Assembly: GCF_020532805.1 (NCBI RefSeq)
Contig: NZ_MQTQ01000010.1
Span: 1 to 47,754 of the forward strand
Reading direction: 5' to 3'
DNA length: 47,754 nucleotides
DNA from: Arthrobacter sp. SO5
Lineage (GTDB): Bacteria > Actinomycetota > Actinomycetes > Actinomycetales > Micrococcaceae
The notes beneath the pieces are model-generated. The model worked only from the letters and a program-made list of their open reading frames with translations. It was not told the origin of the DNA and did no database searches. Both the position numbers and the translations under genes were made by a program. Shown here in pieces: positions 32,267 to 41,075 of the stretch (position 1 is its first letter; each line of letters starts with the position of its first letter).

Positions 32267-33325
32267 CTAATCGGCCTGCGGCGTGCTGCTTGCCCGCACC
32301 ACAAGTCGTGCCGGGTAGATCACCGGATCCCGGCCGGCCCCCGGGTCTTCAATGTCCGCCAGGAGGAGGCGGCCCGCCTCAGCGGCAATCTCCACCATTG
32401 GCTGGTTGATCGTCGTCAGGGGAAGTTCGCCCGGCGCCGGCAGGTGGTCGTCAAAACCCACGACGGCGACATCCCCGGGGACCGCACGCCCCGAGGACTG
32501 GACGGCCAGGATCGCGCCGCGGGCCATGAGATCGGAAGCGGCAAAGATGCCATCCAGGCGGCCGTCCTGCGCCAGCAGCAGATCCGCTGCCGCGGTGCCT
32601 CCGGCAGCGGTGAAGTCTCCGTGGGCAACCGGGCCCTGCGGCAGCCCGGCTTCCCTGAGACCCGCCTGCCAGCCGGCGAGCCGGTCAGCGGCCGCCGTCA
32701 TGTCCAGCGGGCCGGTGACGGTTCCGAGCCGTGTGCGCCCCGCGGCTGCCAGGTGAAGCGCGGCAAGCCGGGCGCCCTGAAAACTGTCCACGTCAACGTA
32801 GTGGATGCCGAGCGCCGTGTCCCACGGCCGGCCAATAAACACGGTGGGCAGCCCCGAAGCGGCCAGCTCTTCGGTCCAGCCATCGGCTTTGTGATGCGAG
32901 ACCACGATGGCTCCGTCGACGTGGCCGCCACGCAAATAGCGGACCGTCCGGGAGGGATCGCCGCCGGCCCGGGACATCAGCAGAACCAACTGCATGTCGG
33001 TCTCGCGCAGCGCCTCCGTCACCCCGGTGATGACGGCGGCGAAGAACGGGTCCATCATGACGCGCGCGTCGGGTTCGTTGATGACCAGGGCGATGGATGA
33101 GGTCCGGCGGGTGACCAGGCTGCGTGCCGCCCGGTTCGGGGTGTAGCCCAGGGCAATGACCGCGTCGTCAACGGCCGCCTGGGCTTCCGGGCTGACGCGG
33201 GAACCGCCGTTGATGGCCCGCGAGGCGGTGGAGCGGGACACTCCCGCCGCCCGCGCGAGGTCTTCAAGGGTGGGGCTGGGCCTGGCCGGTTCGGCCCGGA
33301 GGCTCGGGCGGATCTGTTCGCTCAT
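32267..33325 (-). CDS. LacI-family transcriptional regulator of the beta-glucoside locus
   Basis: A 352-residue repressor. The N-terminal domain reads T-L-E-D-L-A-R-A-A-G-V-S-R-S-T-A-S-R-A-I-N-G, the LacI HTH, with hinge helix near 60-70 (N-R-A-A-R-S-L). The rest is a periplasmic-binding-protein-like sugar sensor. It lies 43 bases downstream of the GH1 gene on the same strand. The palindromes GGGAGCGCTCCC upstream of the binding-protein gene are its probable operators. The ATG 33325 is chosen; a TATTCT hexamer ends seven bases before it. Inducer identity is unknown. Confidence 0.88.
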   Translation of the reverse strand: MSEQIRPSLRAEPARPSPTLEDLARAAGVSRSTASRAINGGSRVSPEAQAAVDDAVIALGYTPNRAARSLVTRRTSSIALVINEPDARVMMDPFFAAVITGVTEALRETDMQLVLLMSRAGGDPSRTVRYLRGGHVDGAIVVSHHKADGWTEELAASGLPTVFIGRPWDTALGIHYVDVDSFQGARLAALHLAAAGRTRLGTVTGPLDMTAAADRLAGWQAGLREAGLPQGPVAHGDFTAAGGTAAADLLLAQDGRLDGIFAASDLMARGAILAVQSSGRAVPGDVAVVGFDDHLPAPGELPLTTINQPMVEIAAEAGRLLLADIEDPGAGRDPVIYPARLVVRASSTPQAD

Positions 33326-33368
33326 CACTTCGAGAATACGACATCCCCTGCCTACCCCTTTGCCGGGG

Positions 33369-34826
33369 TCATCCGGTGCGTGCGGGTACGGCGTTCGCGG
33401 CCGCCACCTCCGCGTACCACAGGCCGCTCGCCTTGGGTATCCGTTCCAGGGTGTCGTAGTCCACCCGGACCAGGCCGAAGCGCTGGTGGTAGCCGTAGGC
33501 CCATTCGAAATTATCCAGCAGCGACCAGGCGAGGTAGCCGCGGACGTCCGCACCGCCGTCGATCGCATCCCGCACTGCGCGCAGGTGCGCGTCGAAAAAC
33601 GCCAGCCGGTCCTGGTCATCGACGAAGCCCTCGGCGTCGGGAGCGTCCGGGTAGGCAGCACCGTTCTCGGTCATGTAGATCGGGATGCCCGCCGGACCGG
33701 TGTACTCGCGCTGGAGCCGCATCAGCAACCGGCACAGGCCCTCAGGCTGGACCTCCCAGCCCATGCCGGTCACCGGCAGCCCGCGCGGCACCGAATGCAC
33801 GCCGTCGGCGGAAACAAAAGGCGATGCTACCGGCCGGACGGCCGACGCCGGTGCGGCCTGCGCTGTGGTGGTCACCGTCTCCGGCTGGCCTGGTTCTTCG
33901 GCGGGTGCCGCCTTGGTCAGGGCCTCGCCCTGGTAGTAGTTGACCCCCAGCAAGTCCATGGGCGCCGAGATGACGGCCAGGTCACCGTCCTGCACCACGG
34001 CGTCGAAACCCAGGCCAGCAACGTCGTCGAGGACGTCCGCGGGGTACTCCCCGCGGAAGAGCGGGTCGAGGAAGATCCGGTTGTGCAGCCCGTCGATCCG
34101 GCGGGCTGCATCCCGGTCGCCCGCCGAGTCCGGGTCGGCCGGGTCCGCGACGGTGAGATTCAGCGTGATGCCCAGGCTCGCCTCCGGGTCGCGCCGGCGC
34201 AGTTCCGCGGCGGCCAACCCGTGCCCGAGGAGGAGATGGTGTGCCGCCGCGAGGGCGGCGGCCGGTTCCTGCCGGCCCGGGGCGTGGACTCCCGCGGCGT
34301 AGCCGAGGAACGCCGAGCACCAGGGCTCGTTGAGGGTGGTCCAGATGCGGACCCGGTCGCCGAGTGCCTCATGCATAACGACTGCGTAGGCCGCAAATAG
34401 TTCGGCCGTTTCGCGGTTTGCCCAGCCGCCCTCATCCTCCAGGGCCTGCGGCAGGTCCCAGTGGTACAGGGTCAGCCAGGGGGTGATGCCTGCGGCGAGG
34501 AGTTCATCCACCAGACGGGAGTAGAACGCGATCCCCTCCGGGTTGGGTGTCCTGCCGTCCGGCATGCACCGGGCCCATGACGTCGAGAAGCGGTACGCCT
34601 TGAGGTTCAGCGACCTCATCAACTCCACGTCCTGGCCGGTTCGGTGGTAGTGGTCGCACGCGATATCGCCGTTGTGGGCATCTGCCACGGCACCCGGAAC
34701 CCGGGCGAAGGTGTCCCAGATAGAGTCTTGCCGGCCGCCCGTGCGGGCAGCTCCCTCGATCTGGTAGGCGGCGGTGGCCGCGCCCCAGAGAAAACCGTCG
34801 GGGAATGCTAGCGGGGTGGTGCTCAT
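33369..34826 (-). CDS. GH1 beta-glucosidase
   Basis: A 485-residue cytosolic glycoside hydrolase of family 1. The N-terminus has F-P-D-G-F-L-W-G-A-A-T-A-A-Y-Q-I-E-G, the acid/base is E167 in T-L-N-E-P-W and the nucleophile is E387 in T-E-N-G-A-A. There is no signal peptide. It cleaves beta-linked glucosides or related sugars imported by the neighbouring ABC transporter. Its ATG overlaps the permease stop by four bases (ATGA). Substrate specificity is not visible. Confidence 0.93.
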   Translation of the reverse strand: MSTTPLAFPDGFLWGAATAAYQIEGAARTGGRQDSIWDTFARVPGAVADAHNGDIACDHYHRTGQDVELMRSLNLKAYRFSTSWARCMPDGRTPNPEGIAFYSRLVDELLAAGITPWLTLYHWDLPQALEDEGGWANRETAELFAAYAVVMHEALGDRVRIWTTLNEPWCSAFLGYAAGVHAPGRQEPAAALAAAHHLLLGHGLAAAELRRRDPEASLGITLNLTVADPADPDSAGDRDAARRIDGLHNRIFLDPLFRGEYPADVLDDVAGLGFDAVVQDGDLAVISAPMDLLGVNYYQGEALTKAAPAEEPGQPETVTTTAQAAPASAVRPVASPFVSADGVHSVPRGLPVTGMGWEVQPEGLCRLLMRLQREYTGPAGIPIYMTENGAAYPDAPDAEGFVDDQDRLAFFDAHLRAVRDAIDGGADVRGYLAWSLLDNFEWAYGYHQRFGLVRVDYDTLERIPKASGLWYAEVAAANAVPARTG

Positions 34827-35761
34827 CCTTTGACTGCTCCTTGCATAATTCCTGATACGAGTTGGCGCCCTGCCGCGATGAACAGCAGCAGCAGCGGGAT
34901 GGTGGCCAGGACGGCACCGGCCAAAACCACTGAGTAGACCACAAAGTGTGCGGCCTGAAGCAGCTGCAGCGCCACCGGGAGGGTGGGGTTTGACGGGTCT
35001 AGGACGATGAACGGCCAGAAGAAGTTCGTCCAGGTGGCCACGAAGGTGAAGAGGGCCAGCATGGCAGCGGCGGGCCGGGCAGCCGGGAAACCGATATACC
35101 AGAAGGCCTGGATCATGGAAGCGCCGTCCATCCGCACCGCCTCGATGAGCTCATCCGGAAGGGCGTCACGGAGATATTGGGTCATCCAGAACACTCCGAA
35201 GGCCGTGACAACGCCGGGAATGATGACGGCCCACAGGGAGCCGGTCCAGCCCAGCTTGGCCATCACAATGAACAGCGGGACCACCCCCAGCTGGGTAGGT
35301 ACCGCCATGGTCGCGATAACAAAGACGAGCAGCCCCTTGCTCCCGCGGAACCGCAGCTTGGCGAACGCGAAGCCGGCGAGCGTGGAGAACACCACGACGG
35401 ATGCCGCCGTCACGCTGGAGACGACCAGGCTGTTGCCCATTGCTTTCCAGAAAGGGATGCTGTCGAAGACTTTCGCCGCATTGGCGAGGAAGTTTCCGCC
35501 GGGCAGCAGCGGGATGCCTCGGCTGAGCGCGGTGCTGTCGTGGCTGCCGACCAGGAAGGACCAGTACAGCGGGAACAACGACGCCAGCATCACGGCACCC
35601 AGGGAACCGTAGGTCAACGGCCCTGGACGGCGCACGGCCCCGGCGCCGCCCCGGTTGCGCGGGCGCCCGCCGCCCCGCCCGCCGCTGCGGTTCATCCTGT
35701 TGGCGGCCTTCCTGGCGGCCCCCTCGCCGGCGGTCTGTCGGATCATGGGAATGGAGCTCAT
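34823..35761 (-). CDS. ABC sugar transporter permease, MalG-like
   Basis: A 312-residue inner-membrane permease. Six helices are expected, and the EAA loop shows E-A-V-R-M-D-G-A-S-M-I-Q-A-F. The N-terminal 40 residues are Arg/Gly-rich. It starts inside the preceding permease gene with a four-base overlap; GGAGG lies before the ATG. With the other permease and the binding lipoprotein it imports a sugar. No ATPase gene is in the cluster, so a shared MsiK-like ATPase elsewhere is likely. Confidence 0.88.
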   Translation of the reverse strand: MSSIPMIRQTAGEGAARKAANRMNRSGGRGGGRPRNRGGAGAVRRPGPLTYGSLGAVMLASLFPLYWSFLVGSHDSTALSRGIPLLPGGNFLANAAKVFDSIPFWKAMGNSLVVSSVTAASVVVFSTLAGFAFAKLRFRGSKGLLVFVIATMAVPTQLGVVPLFIVMAKLGWTGSLWAVIIPGVVTAFGVFWMTQYLRDALPDELIEAVRMDGASMIQAFWYIGFPAARPAAAMLALFTFVATWTNFFWPFIVLDPSNPTLPVALQLLQAAHFVVYSVVLAGAVLATIPLLLLFIAAGRQLVSGIMQGAVKG

Positions 35762-36747
35762 TTGCGGCCTCCCTGGCTGGCAATGCGCCGTGTTAGCAGG
35801 AAATTCAGAAGCGCGATCAGCACAATCATCAGGAAGAGCAGCCACGCCACCGCGGAGGCCCTGCCGAAGTTGCGCTGGCCCCAGCCCAGCTCCCAGATGT
35901 ACATGGTGAGGGTCTGCCACTGCCGGTTAGCGCCGCCGAGTCCGGACTGGTCGAACACCCGCGGCTCGTCAAAGATCTGCAAGCCGCCGATTGTGGAGGT
36001 GATGGCCACGAAAATCACGGTGGGTCGAAGCATCGGAACTGTCACCGACAGGAACTGACGGGCGCGGCCGGCGCCGTCAATGGTGGCGGCTTCGAAGACA
36101 TCCCGCGGGATGGCCTGCATGGCTGCCAGGAAGATCAGCGCGTTGTAGCCAACCCAGCGGAAATTCACCATGGTGGCGATCGCCAGGTGGCTGGCCAGTT
36201 GGTCGGAGTGCCAGCGGACCGGGTCAAGGCCGAGGAGAGCCAACAACTCGTTGACGAGACCAAACTGGTCCGCGAACAGGTTGTTGAAGATGAGTCCTAC
36301 CGCTACGGGAGCCACCACGAAGGGCACCAGAACACCCATCCGCCAGAACGTCTTGGCCCGCAGGTTGGCGTCCAGCACTGCTGCGATCAGCAACGCGAGC
36401 ACCACCTGCGGCACGGAAGAGAGCAGGAAGATGCTCAACGTATTTCCGACAGCGTTCCAGAAGTACGGCTGCCCGAGGACGAAGCCGAAGTTCTCCGCGC
36501 CAATGAACTTGCCCTGGCCACCGATCAGGTTCCAGTTGTGCAGGGATACCCAGCCGGTGTAGAGCAGCGGAAACAGCCCCGTGAGGGCAAACAGCAGGAA
36601 GAAAGGCGAGATGTACAAGTATGGCGAAACCTTGACGTCCCACCGTGAGAGCTGCTGCGAAAACGCGAGCCGCCGGACACTCTTGCTGCTGGGTCCTTCC
36701 TCGTCAGATAAGTGACCTTGCGGCCTGACCCGGTCCGTTACCGACAT
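35758..36747 (-). CDS. ABC sugar transporter permease, MalF-like
   Basis: A 329-residue permease with a charged N-terminus, six hydrophobic helices and the EAA loop F-E-A-A-T-I-D-G-A-G-R-A-R-Q-F. It belongs to the carbohydrate uptake (CUT1) class. The gene starts four bases after the binding-protein stop codon and overlaps the next permease by four bases, so the operon is tightly coupled. Confidence 0.88.
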   Translation of the reverse strand: MSVTDRVRPQGHLSDEEGPSSKSVRRLAFSQQLSRWDVKVSPYLYISPFFLLFALTGLFPLLYTGWVSLHNWNLIGGQGKFIGAENFGFVLGQPYFWNAVGNTLSIFLLSSVPQVVLALLIAAVLDANLRAKTFWRMGVLVPFVVAPVAVGLIFNNLFADQFGLVNELLALLGLDPVRWHSDQLASHLAIATMVNFRWVGYNALIFLAAMQAIPRDVFEAATIDGAGRARQFLSVTVPMLRPTVIFVAITSTIGGLQIFDEPRVFDQSGLGGANRQWQTLTMYIWELGWGQRNFGRASAVAWLLFLMIVLIALLNFLLTRRIASQGGRK

Positions 36748-36750
36748 GAT

Positions 36751-38043
36751 TTAGAGGGACTTCACAGCGGCGAGAAACTTCGTCCAGGAGGAGCCGGCGT
36801 CGTCCGACTTGTCCACGTCTACGCGGGTGAGGGCCTGCTGCATGGCATCGTTGATGGCGAAGAACTTCGGGCCCTTGAACGGGGAGGCGCCCACGGCTTT
36901 GGCACGCTCGGCGAAGATTTTGCCGGTGGGGGCGCCGTTGAAGAAGGCGTTGGTCTTGCCCAGCAATTCGTTGCTGTCCAGCGCCTGCTTCTGGCTGGGG
37001 AAGGTGCCCTTCGCGGTGAAGGCCTTGATCTGCTGCTCCGGGGCGGTCAGCCAGCCGGCCAGTTTCTTGGCCTCGGCCTGGTGAGCGCTCTGGGTGGGAA
37101 CGGTCAGGTAGGAGCCGCCCCAGTTTCCGCCGCCGCCGGGGAAGACGTTGGCGACGTCCCAGCCCTCGACGCCGGCGGCGTTGCCCTCAATCACGCCGAG
37201 CATCCAGCCCGGGCAGAGGGTGGTGGCGAACTTCTGGGACTGGAAGCCGGCCACCCAGTCGTTGCTCCACTGGCTCAGGTGCGCGGAGAGGTTTTCCTTC
37301 GTCGAGGCGTCGAGGACCTTTGTGTAGGTATCCTTGACGGCCGGGTTGTCGGCGGCGATGACGGTGCCGTCTTCGTTCTCGTAGGCCTTCTCCAGCTGGT
37401 TGCTCATGCCCTGGTAGACGGATCCGGCGGAATCGAACCAGGCCGGGCCGGTCTTCGCGGCGACGAACTTCTTGCCGGCGTCGAAGTAGCTGTCCCAGGT
37501 GGTGCCGAGCATCTTGGCCACAGATTCTCGATCCGTGGGCAGCCCTGCCGCCTTGAACAGTGCCGAGTTGTAGCACACGGCCTCGGGCCCGGAATCGGTG
37601 CCGTAGCCGATCAGGTGGCCGTCTTCGGTGGTGGCTGCCTTCGCCTTCCAATCCAGCCAGCGGCCTTCCACTGCAGGATCCTTCAGGTCCACGAACTTGT
37701 CCGGATACTGCTTGAGTTCGGACAGCCAGTCGACCTCAATTGCCTCGATGTCCGAAAGCCCCGATCCCGCGGCCAGGCGCGTGGTCAGGTTGTCGCGCGC
37801 CTCGTTCGTGGTGGCGGCCTTCTTGTGCTGGATCTTCACGTTGGGGTTGAGGGTCTGGTACTCCTTGAGCAAGTCCTCGTAACCGAACTCGTTGAAGGTG
37901 GCCACGGTGAGGGTTACCGGTTCCTTGCCGGTTTCACCGGTGGGGCCAGTCGTTTTGGGAGCCTCTGCACCGCAGCCGCTCAGGGCAAGGGTGAGGCAGG
38001 CAGCGGACGCCGACAGGGCGGCGAGCTTGCGGGGAAATTTCAC
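36751..38043 (-). CDS. Sugar-binding lipoprotein of the ABC transporter
   Basis: A 430-residue extracytoplasmic binding protein. The signal peptide ends in the lipobox L-A-L-S-G-C, so it is anchored outside the membrane. The mature part matches the family 1 solute-binding proteins (T-L-T-V-A-T-F-N-E-F-G, and later a W-M-L-G-V motif). I choose GTG 38043, with AAAGGAG 8 bases upstream. It heads the operon and faces the beta-helix gene across a 302-base region with LacI-type palindromes. Confidence 0.88.
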   Translation of the reverse strand: MKFPRKLAALSASAACLTLALSGCGAEAPKTTGPTGETGKEPVTLTVATFNEFGYEDLLKEYQTLNPNVKIQHKKAATTNEARDNLTTRLAAGSGLSDIEAIEVDWLSELKQYPDKFVDLKDPAVEGRWLDWKAKAATTEDGHLIGYGTDSGPEAVCYNSALFKAAGLPTDRESVAKMLGTTWDSYFDAGKKFVAAKTGPAWFDSAGSVYQGMSNQLEKAYENEDGTVIAADNPAVKDTYTKVLDASTKENLSAHLSQWSNDWVAGFQSQKFATTLCPGWMLGVIEGNAAGVEGWDVANVFPGGGGNWGGSYLTVPTQSAHQAEAKKLAGWLTAPEQQIKAFTAKGTFPSQKQALDSNELLGKTNAFFNGAPTGKIFAERAKAVGASPFKGPKFFAINDAMQQALTRVDVDKSDDAGSSWTKFLAAVKSL

Positions 38044-38106
38044 GCGGGACTCCTTTGTCAGGGTGGTGCACCGGACAGGTGCGGGGCTGGCCGCCCCAAA
38101 CGCTCT

Positions 38107-38145
38107 GTGAGAGCGCTCCCATATTGGACATGGGAGCGCTCTCAC
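38107..38145. promoter_or_regulatory. Paired LacI-type operator
   Basis: Arms GTGAGAGCGCTCCCAT and ATGGGAGCGCTCTCAC are perfect 16-base inverted copies with a 7-base spacer. Each half contains an AGCGCT core, so it can be read as two adjacent LacI-family sites. It lies 64 bases upstream of the binding-lipoprotein GTG on the minus strand, where a repressor would block that promoter. Confidence 0.75.
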
Positions 38146-38243
38146 GAGCATGGTGTCTCACATCACAACAGGTTGTCAAGGTGCGGGTTGTGGCAAGGTT
38201 TGACGTCTTGCCCGGGGCCGGGCCCGGTGTTACGCTTCCCGCC

Positions 38244-38255
38244 GGGAGCGCTCCC
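38244..38255. promoter_or_regulatory. Third LacI-type operator, perfect palindrome
   Basis: GGGAGCGCTCCC is a perfect 12-base palindrome about 90 bases upstream of the beta-helix gene and 100 bases from the paired site. Spacing permits looping between the sites and joint control of both genes. Confidence 0.7.
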
Positions 38256-38345
38256 ACACCACCCGTGCGTGGCCTGCACCCTCAGCTCGCACCCCATTCC
38301 GCACCCCACACACCGCACCGCACCCCACAGAGAGCAGGACCAGCA

Positions 38346-40292
38346 ATGCCGCTAGCCCACTTCCGCCTCCGCCCCGCGGCCTTACCGCCCCACCTCCGAC
38401 GGCCTTCGGGCCCGGCCGGCCGGCTGCTGGCCGGTACCGTGGCAGCCGTCCTGCTGGGCGTGCTGGCCACCGGCACCGGGGCCGCCTCCGCTGCCGACGT
38501 CGCCGCACCAGGCACTCCCGGCCCGTCCCAAGCAAAGCCCGCGGCCGCCCCGGACTTTGGCCCCAACGTCCGGATCTTCGACCCCAGCATGCCGGTCGCG
38601 GAAATCAAGGCCGCCGTCGATGCCATCGCGGCCAAACAGGTCGACGACGAGATGGGAACCAACCGCTACTCCCTGCTCTTCAAGCCCGGCACCTACGGCA
38701 GCGCCGCGGAGCCGCTCAACGTCCAGGTCGGCTACTCCACTGAGGTCGCAGGCCTGGGCGCCTCGCCCACCGATGTCACCATCAACGGGCACGTTGACGT
38801 CTACAACCGCTGCCTCACCGCGGACAACTGCATCGCTTTGAACAACTTCTGGCGCTCGTTGTCCAACCTCACCATCAACGTCACCGGCCTCGACGGCTGC
38901 CGCGGCTCCGCGAACTTCTGGGCCGCCTCGCAGGCCTCCCCCATGCGGCGCGTCAACATCACCGGCGGGAATCTCTCCCTGATGGACTACTGCACCGCCG
39001 GGCCGCAGTACGCCAGCGGCGGCTTCATCTCCGATTCAAAGACCGGAACCGTCATCAACGGCTCCCAGCAGCAGTACTACGTGCGTGACAGCAGCATCGG
39101 CGGCTGGTCCAACGGCGTCTGGAACCAGGTCTTCTCCGGCGTCAACGGCGCCCCCGCGCAGTCCTTCCCGAATCCGCCCTACACCAACCTGGCCGGCACC
39201 CCGGTCAGCCGGGAAAAGCCCTACCTCACCCTCGACCCGGCGGGCCGGTACAGCGTCTTCGTTCCCGCCGTCCGCAAGGACTCCGCCGGGACCACGTGGG
39301 AAAACGGTCCGACGGCGGGCCGCAGCATCGCCCTGTCCGACTTCTTCCTGGCCAGGCCCACCGATTCGGTCAAAACCATCAACTCCCAGCTGGCGCGCGG
39401 CAAGAACCTGCTGCTCACCCCGGGGGTCTACGACGTCGACCAGAGCATCGAGGTCAAGCGCGCCAACACCGTCGTGCTGGGGCTCGGCATGGCCACCCTC
39501 ACCGCTGTCAACGGCGCCGTGCCGCTGACCATCGCGGACGTCCCCGGCGTCGACATTGCCGGAGTGACCATCGATGCCGGCGAAGTGAACTCGCCTGCGC
39601 TGATGCGGATCGGCAAGGCCGCCAAGCCTGCCAAGGACGGAAAACCCGAAAAGGCTGACGAATCCAGCAAGTCCGGCAAGCACAGTGACCCCGCCAACCC
39701 CACCACGCTCCACGATGTGTTCTTCCGCATCGGCGGTCCCCACGTGGGCAAGGCCACGCTCAGCCTGGAGGTCAACAGCGACAACGTGCTCCTTGACCAC
39801 ATCTGGGCCTGGCGCGCGGACCACGGCAACGGCGTGGGCTGGACCGTCAACACCGGGGACTACGGCGTCATCGTCAACGGCGACAACGTCACGGCCACCG
39901 GCCTGTTTGTGGAGCACTACCAGAAGTACAACGTCATCTGGAACGGCGAGCACGGAAAGACCGTCTTCTTCCAGAACGAGCTGCCCTACGACGCGCCCAA
40001 CCAGGCTGCCTGGCAGCACGACGGCGTATTGGGCTGGGCAGGCTACAAGGTGGCCGACCCGGTCAAGACCCACGAGCTCTGGGGCGGGGGCAGCTACGTC
40101 TACAACAACGTCGACCCCACGATCCACGCCACGCGGGGCTTCGAGGTGCCGGTCACGCCCGGCGTGAAACTTCACGGCCTCCTGACCGTCAACCTCGGCG
40201 CCGGCACCCTGGACCACGTAGTCAACGACACCGGCGCACCGGTCTCGACAGACGCCGTCGGGGTGCCCAGCTACGTCGCCAACTTCGGCTGA
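38346..40292 (+). CDS. Secreted parallel beta-helix protein, possible carbohydrate-active enzyme (GH55-like)
   Basis: A 648-residue exported protein. A basic N-terminus and a hydrophobic stretch near 25-50 ending A-S-A-A-D form a signal peptide. Positions 65-120 resemble a pectate-lyase-type start (S-L-L-F-K-P-G-T-Y-G). Two such halves follow, a second with L-L-L-T-P-G-V-Y-D-V, as in two-domain beta-helix proteins of the GH55 type. Database relatives are often labelled adenylyl cyclase, but no cyclase motif is visible. The joint LacI-type sites link it to the beta-glucoside operon, so extracellular glucan breakdown is a reasonable inference. A catalytic residue cannot be fixed by eye. Confidence 0.65.
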   Translation: MPLAHFRLRPAALPPHLRRPSGPAGRLLAGTVAAVLLGVLATGTGAASAADVAAPGTPGPSQAKPAAAPDFGPNVRIFDPSMPVAEIKAAVDAIAAKQVDDEMGTNRYSLLFKPGTYGSAAEPLNVQVGYSTEVAGLGASPTDVTINGHVDVYNRCLTADNCIALNNFWRSLSNLTINVTGLDGCRGSANFWAASQASPMRRVNITGGNLSLMDYCTAGPQYASGGFISDSKTGTVINGSQQQYYVRDSSIGGWSNGVWNQVFSGVNGAPAQSFPNPPYTNLAGTPVSREKPYLTLDPAGRYSVFVPAVRKDSAGTTWENGPTAGRSIALSDFFLARPTDSVKTINSQLARGKNLLLTPGVYDVDQSIEVKRANTVVLGLGMATLTAVNGAVPLTIADVPGVDIAGVTIDAGEVNSPALMRIGKAAKPAKDGKPEKADESSKSGKHSDPANPTTLHDVFFRIGGPHVGKATLSLEVNSDNVLLDHIWAWRADHGNGVGWTVNTGDYGVIVNGDNVTATGLFVEHYQKYNVIWNGEHGKTVFFQNELPYDAPNQAAWQHDGVLGWAGYKVADPVKTHELWGGGSYVYNNVDPTIHATRGFEVPVTPGVKLHGLLTVNLGAGTLDHVVNDTGAPVSTDAVGVPSYVANFG

Positions 40293-40296
40293 TAGA

Positions 40297-40331
40297 GCCG
40301 GCGGGCGGGGCCAACGGGCCCGCCCGCCGGC
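40297..40331 (+). terminator. GC-rich stem-loop after the beta-helix gene
   Basis: GCCGGCGGGCGGG pairs with CCCGCCCGCCGGC over 13 bases around a 9-base loop, starting four bases after the stop codon. It has no T run. Confidence 0.6.
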
Positions 40332-40436
40332 CACCAACGCGCAACAGTTGCGGAGGTTACAGCGCAAGCTGGGCTTAGTGCGCTGCAGGTGGGTCCGGCT
40401 GAGGTGGTCAGCATGTAGTTGGCGACGGGGAGGCCG

Positions 40437-40781
40437 CTACGCGCCAATGCGGCCCGAGTCCGGGAGGCTCCCGATGAAGGTAAAAATCAGAACCATGTAA
40501 GCGATGAAGAACAGCACCCCCATGACGAACAAGCCGATCCCCACCCAGCCGAGCACCCGTCCCTCGGGCGCAGCCACGCCGAAGGACTCAGCCTTCTTCG
40601 ACCGTGCTATCGCCAACGGCCCAAACACGGCCCCCAGGCTGACGATCGCCAGGATGCCGAACACCGTGGCCAGCCGGGCGTGCCGCATGCCCTCCATGTA
40701 CCAGCGCAGCTGCCCCATCGTCACTGGCTGCTGATCCGGGTGCTGATAGGCGTTGTGTGGTGAGTACTGGCCGGCCGACAT
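40437..40781 (-). CDS. Small DUF4190-like membrane protein
   Basis: A 114-residue protein. The first 35 residues are polar with Gln, Tyr, Pro and His, then two hydrophobic helices at about 37-58 and 78-102 are joined by a basic loop (A-I-A-R-S-K-K-A-E). This is the DUF4190-type layout of unknown role. GGGGGACCC precedes the ATG. The 294 bases upstream to the next plus-strand gene hold no recognised feature; a short open frame there lacks any support. Confidence 0.6.
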   Translation of the reverse strand: MSAGQYSPHNAYQHPDQQPVTMGQLRWYMEGMRHARLATVFGILAIVSLGAVFGPLAIARSKKAESFGVAAPEGRVLGWVGIGLFVMGVLFFIAYMVLIFTFIGSLPDSGRIGA

Positions 40782-41075
40782 GGGTCCCCCGGGAGTTCTG
40801 TGGTGCTCGCGATGGTTGCCGTCACAGCATATGGCGTTTGCCGCACGCACAGGCGAACTAGCCCGCTGCACACCCGTGCCGGAAATGGAGGTTGGGGGTA
40901 TTCCCGGAGTGCCGCGAGGAGGATAATGGCCCACATTCCACAGACCGGCATCTACGGCATTCCGCCCCACGGGCCGCCGTTCGGCCGGTGCCCTGACCCG
41001 CCCGGTTCCCGCGAAGGCCGCTGGGTCTCGATCAACCTTGGACGTCCAGACTAACGAGCAGGAAAGGACCGGCTG

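Noticed and set aside
38346..40292. Adenylyl cyclase as a function for the beta-helix protein
   Set aside because: No catalytic cyclase motif is visible and the protein has a signal peptide and beta-helix-like halves.
39036..40367. A 443-codon minus-strand frame opposite the beta-helix gene
   Set aside because: No motif or ribosome site; the plus-strand protein is coherent throughout.
40800..41054. An 84-codon plus-strand frame before the M1 peptidase
   Set aside because: No ribosome site, low-complexity composition and no family resemblance.
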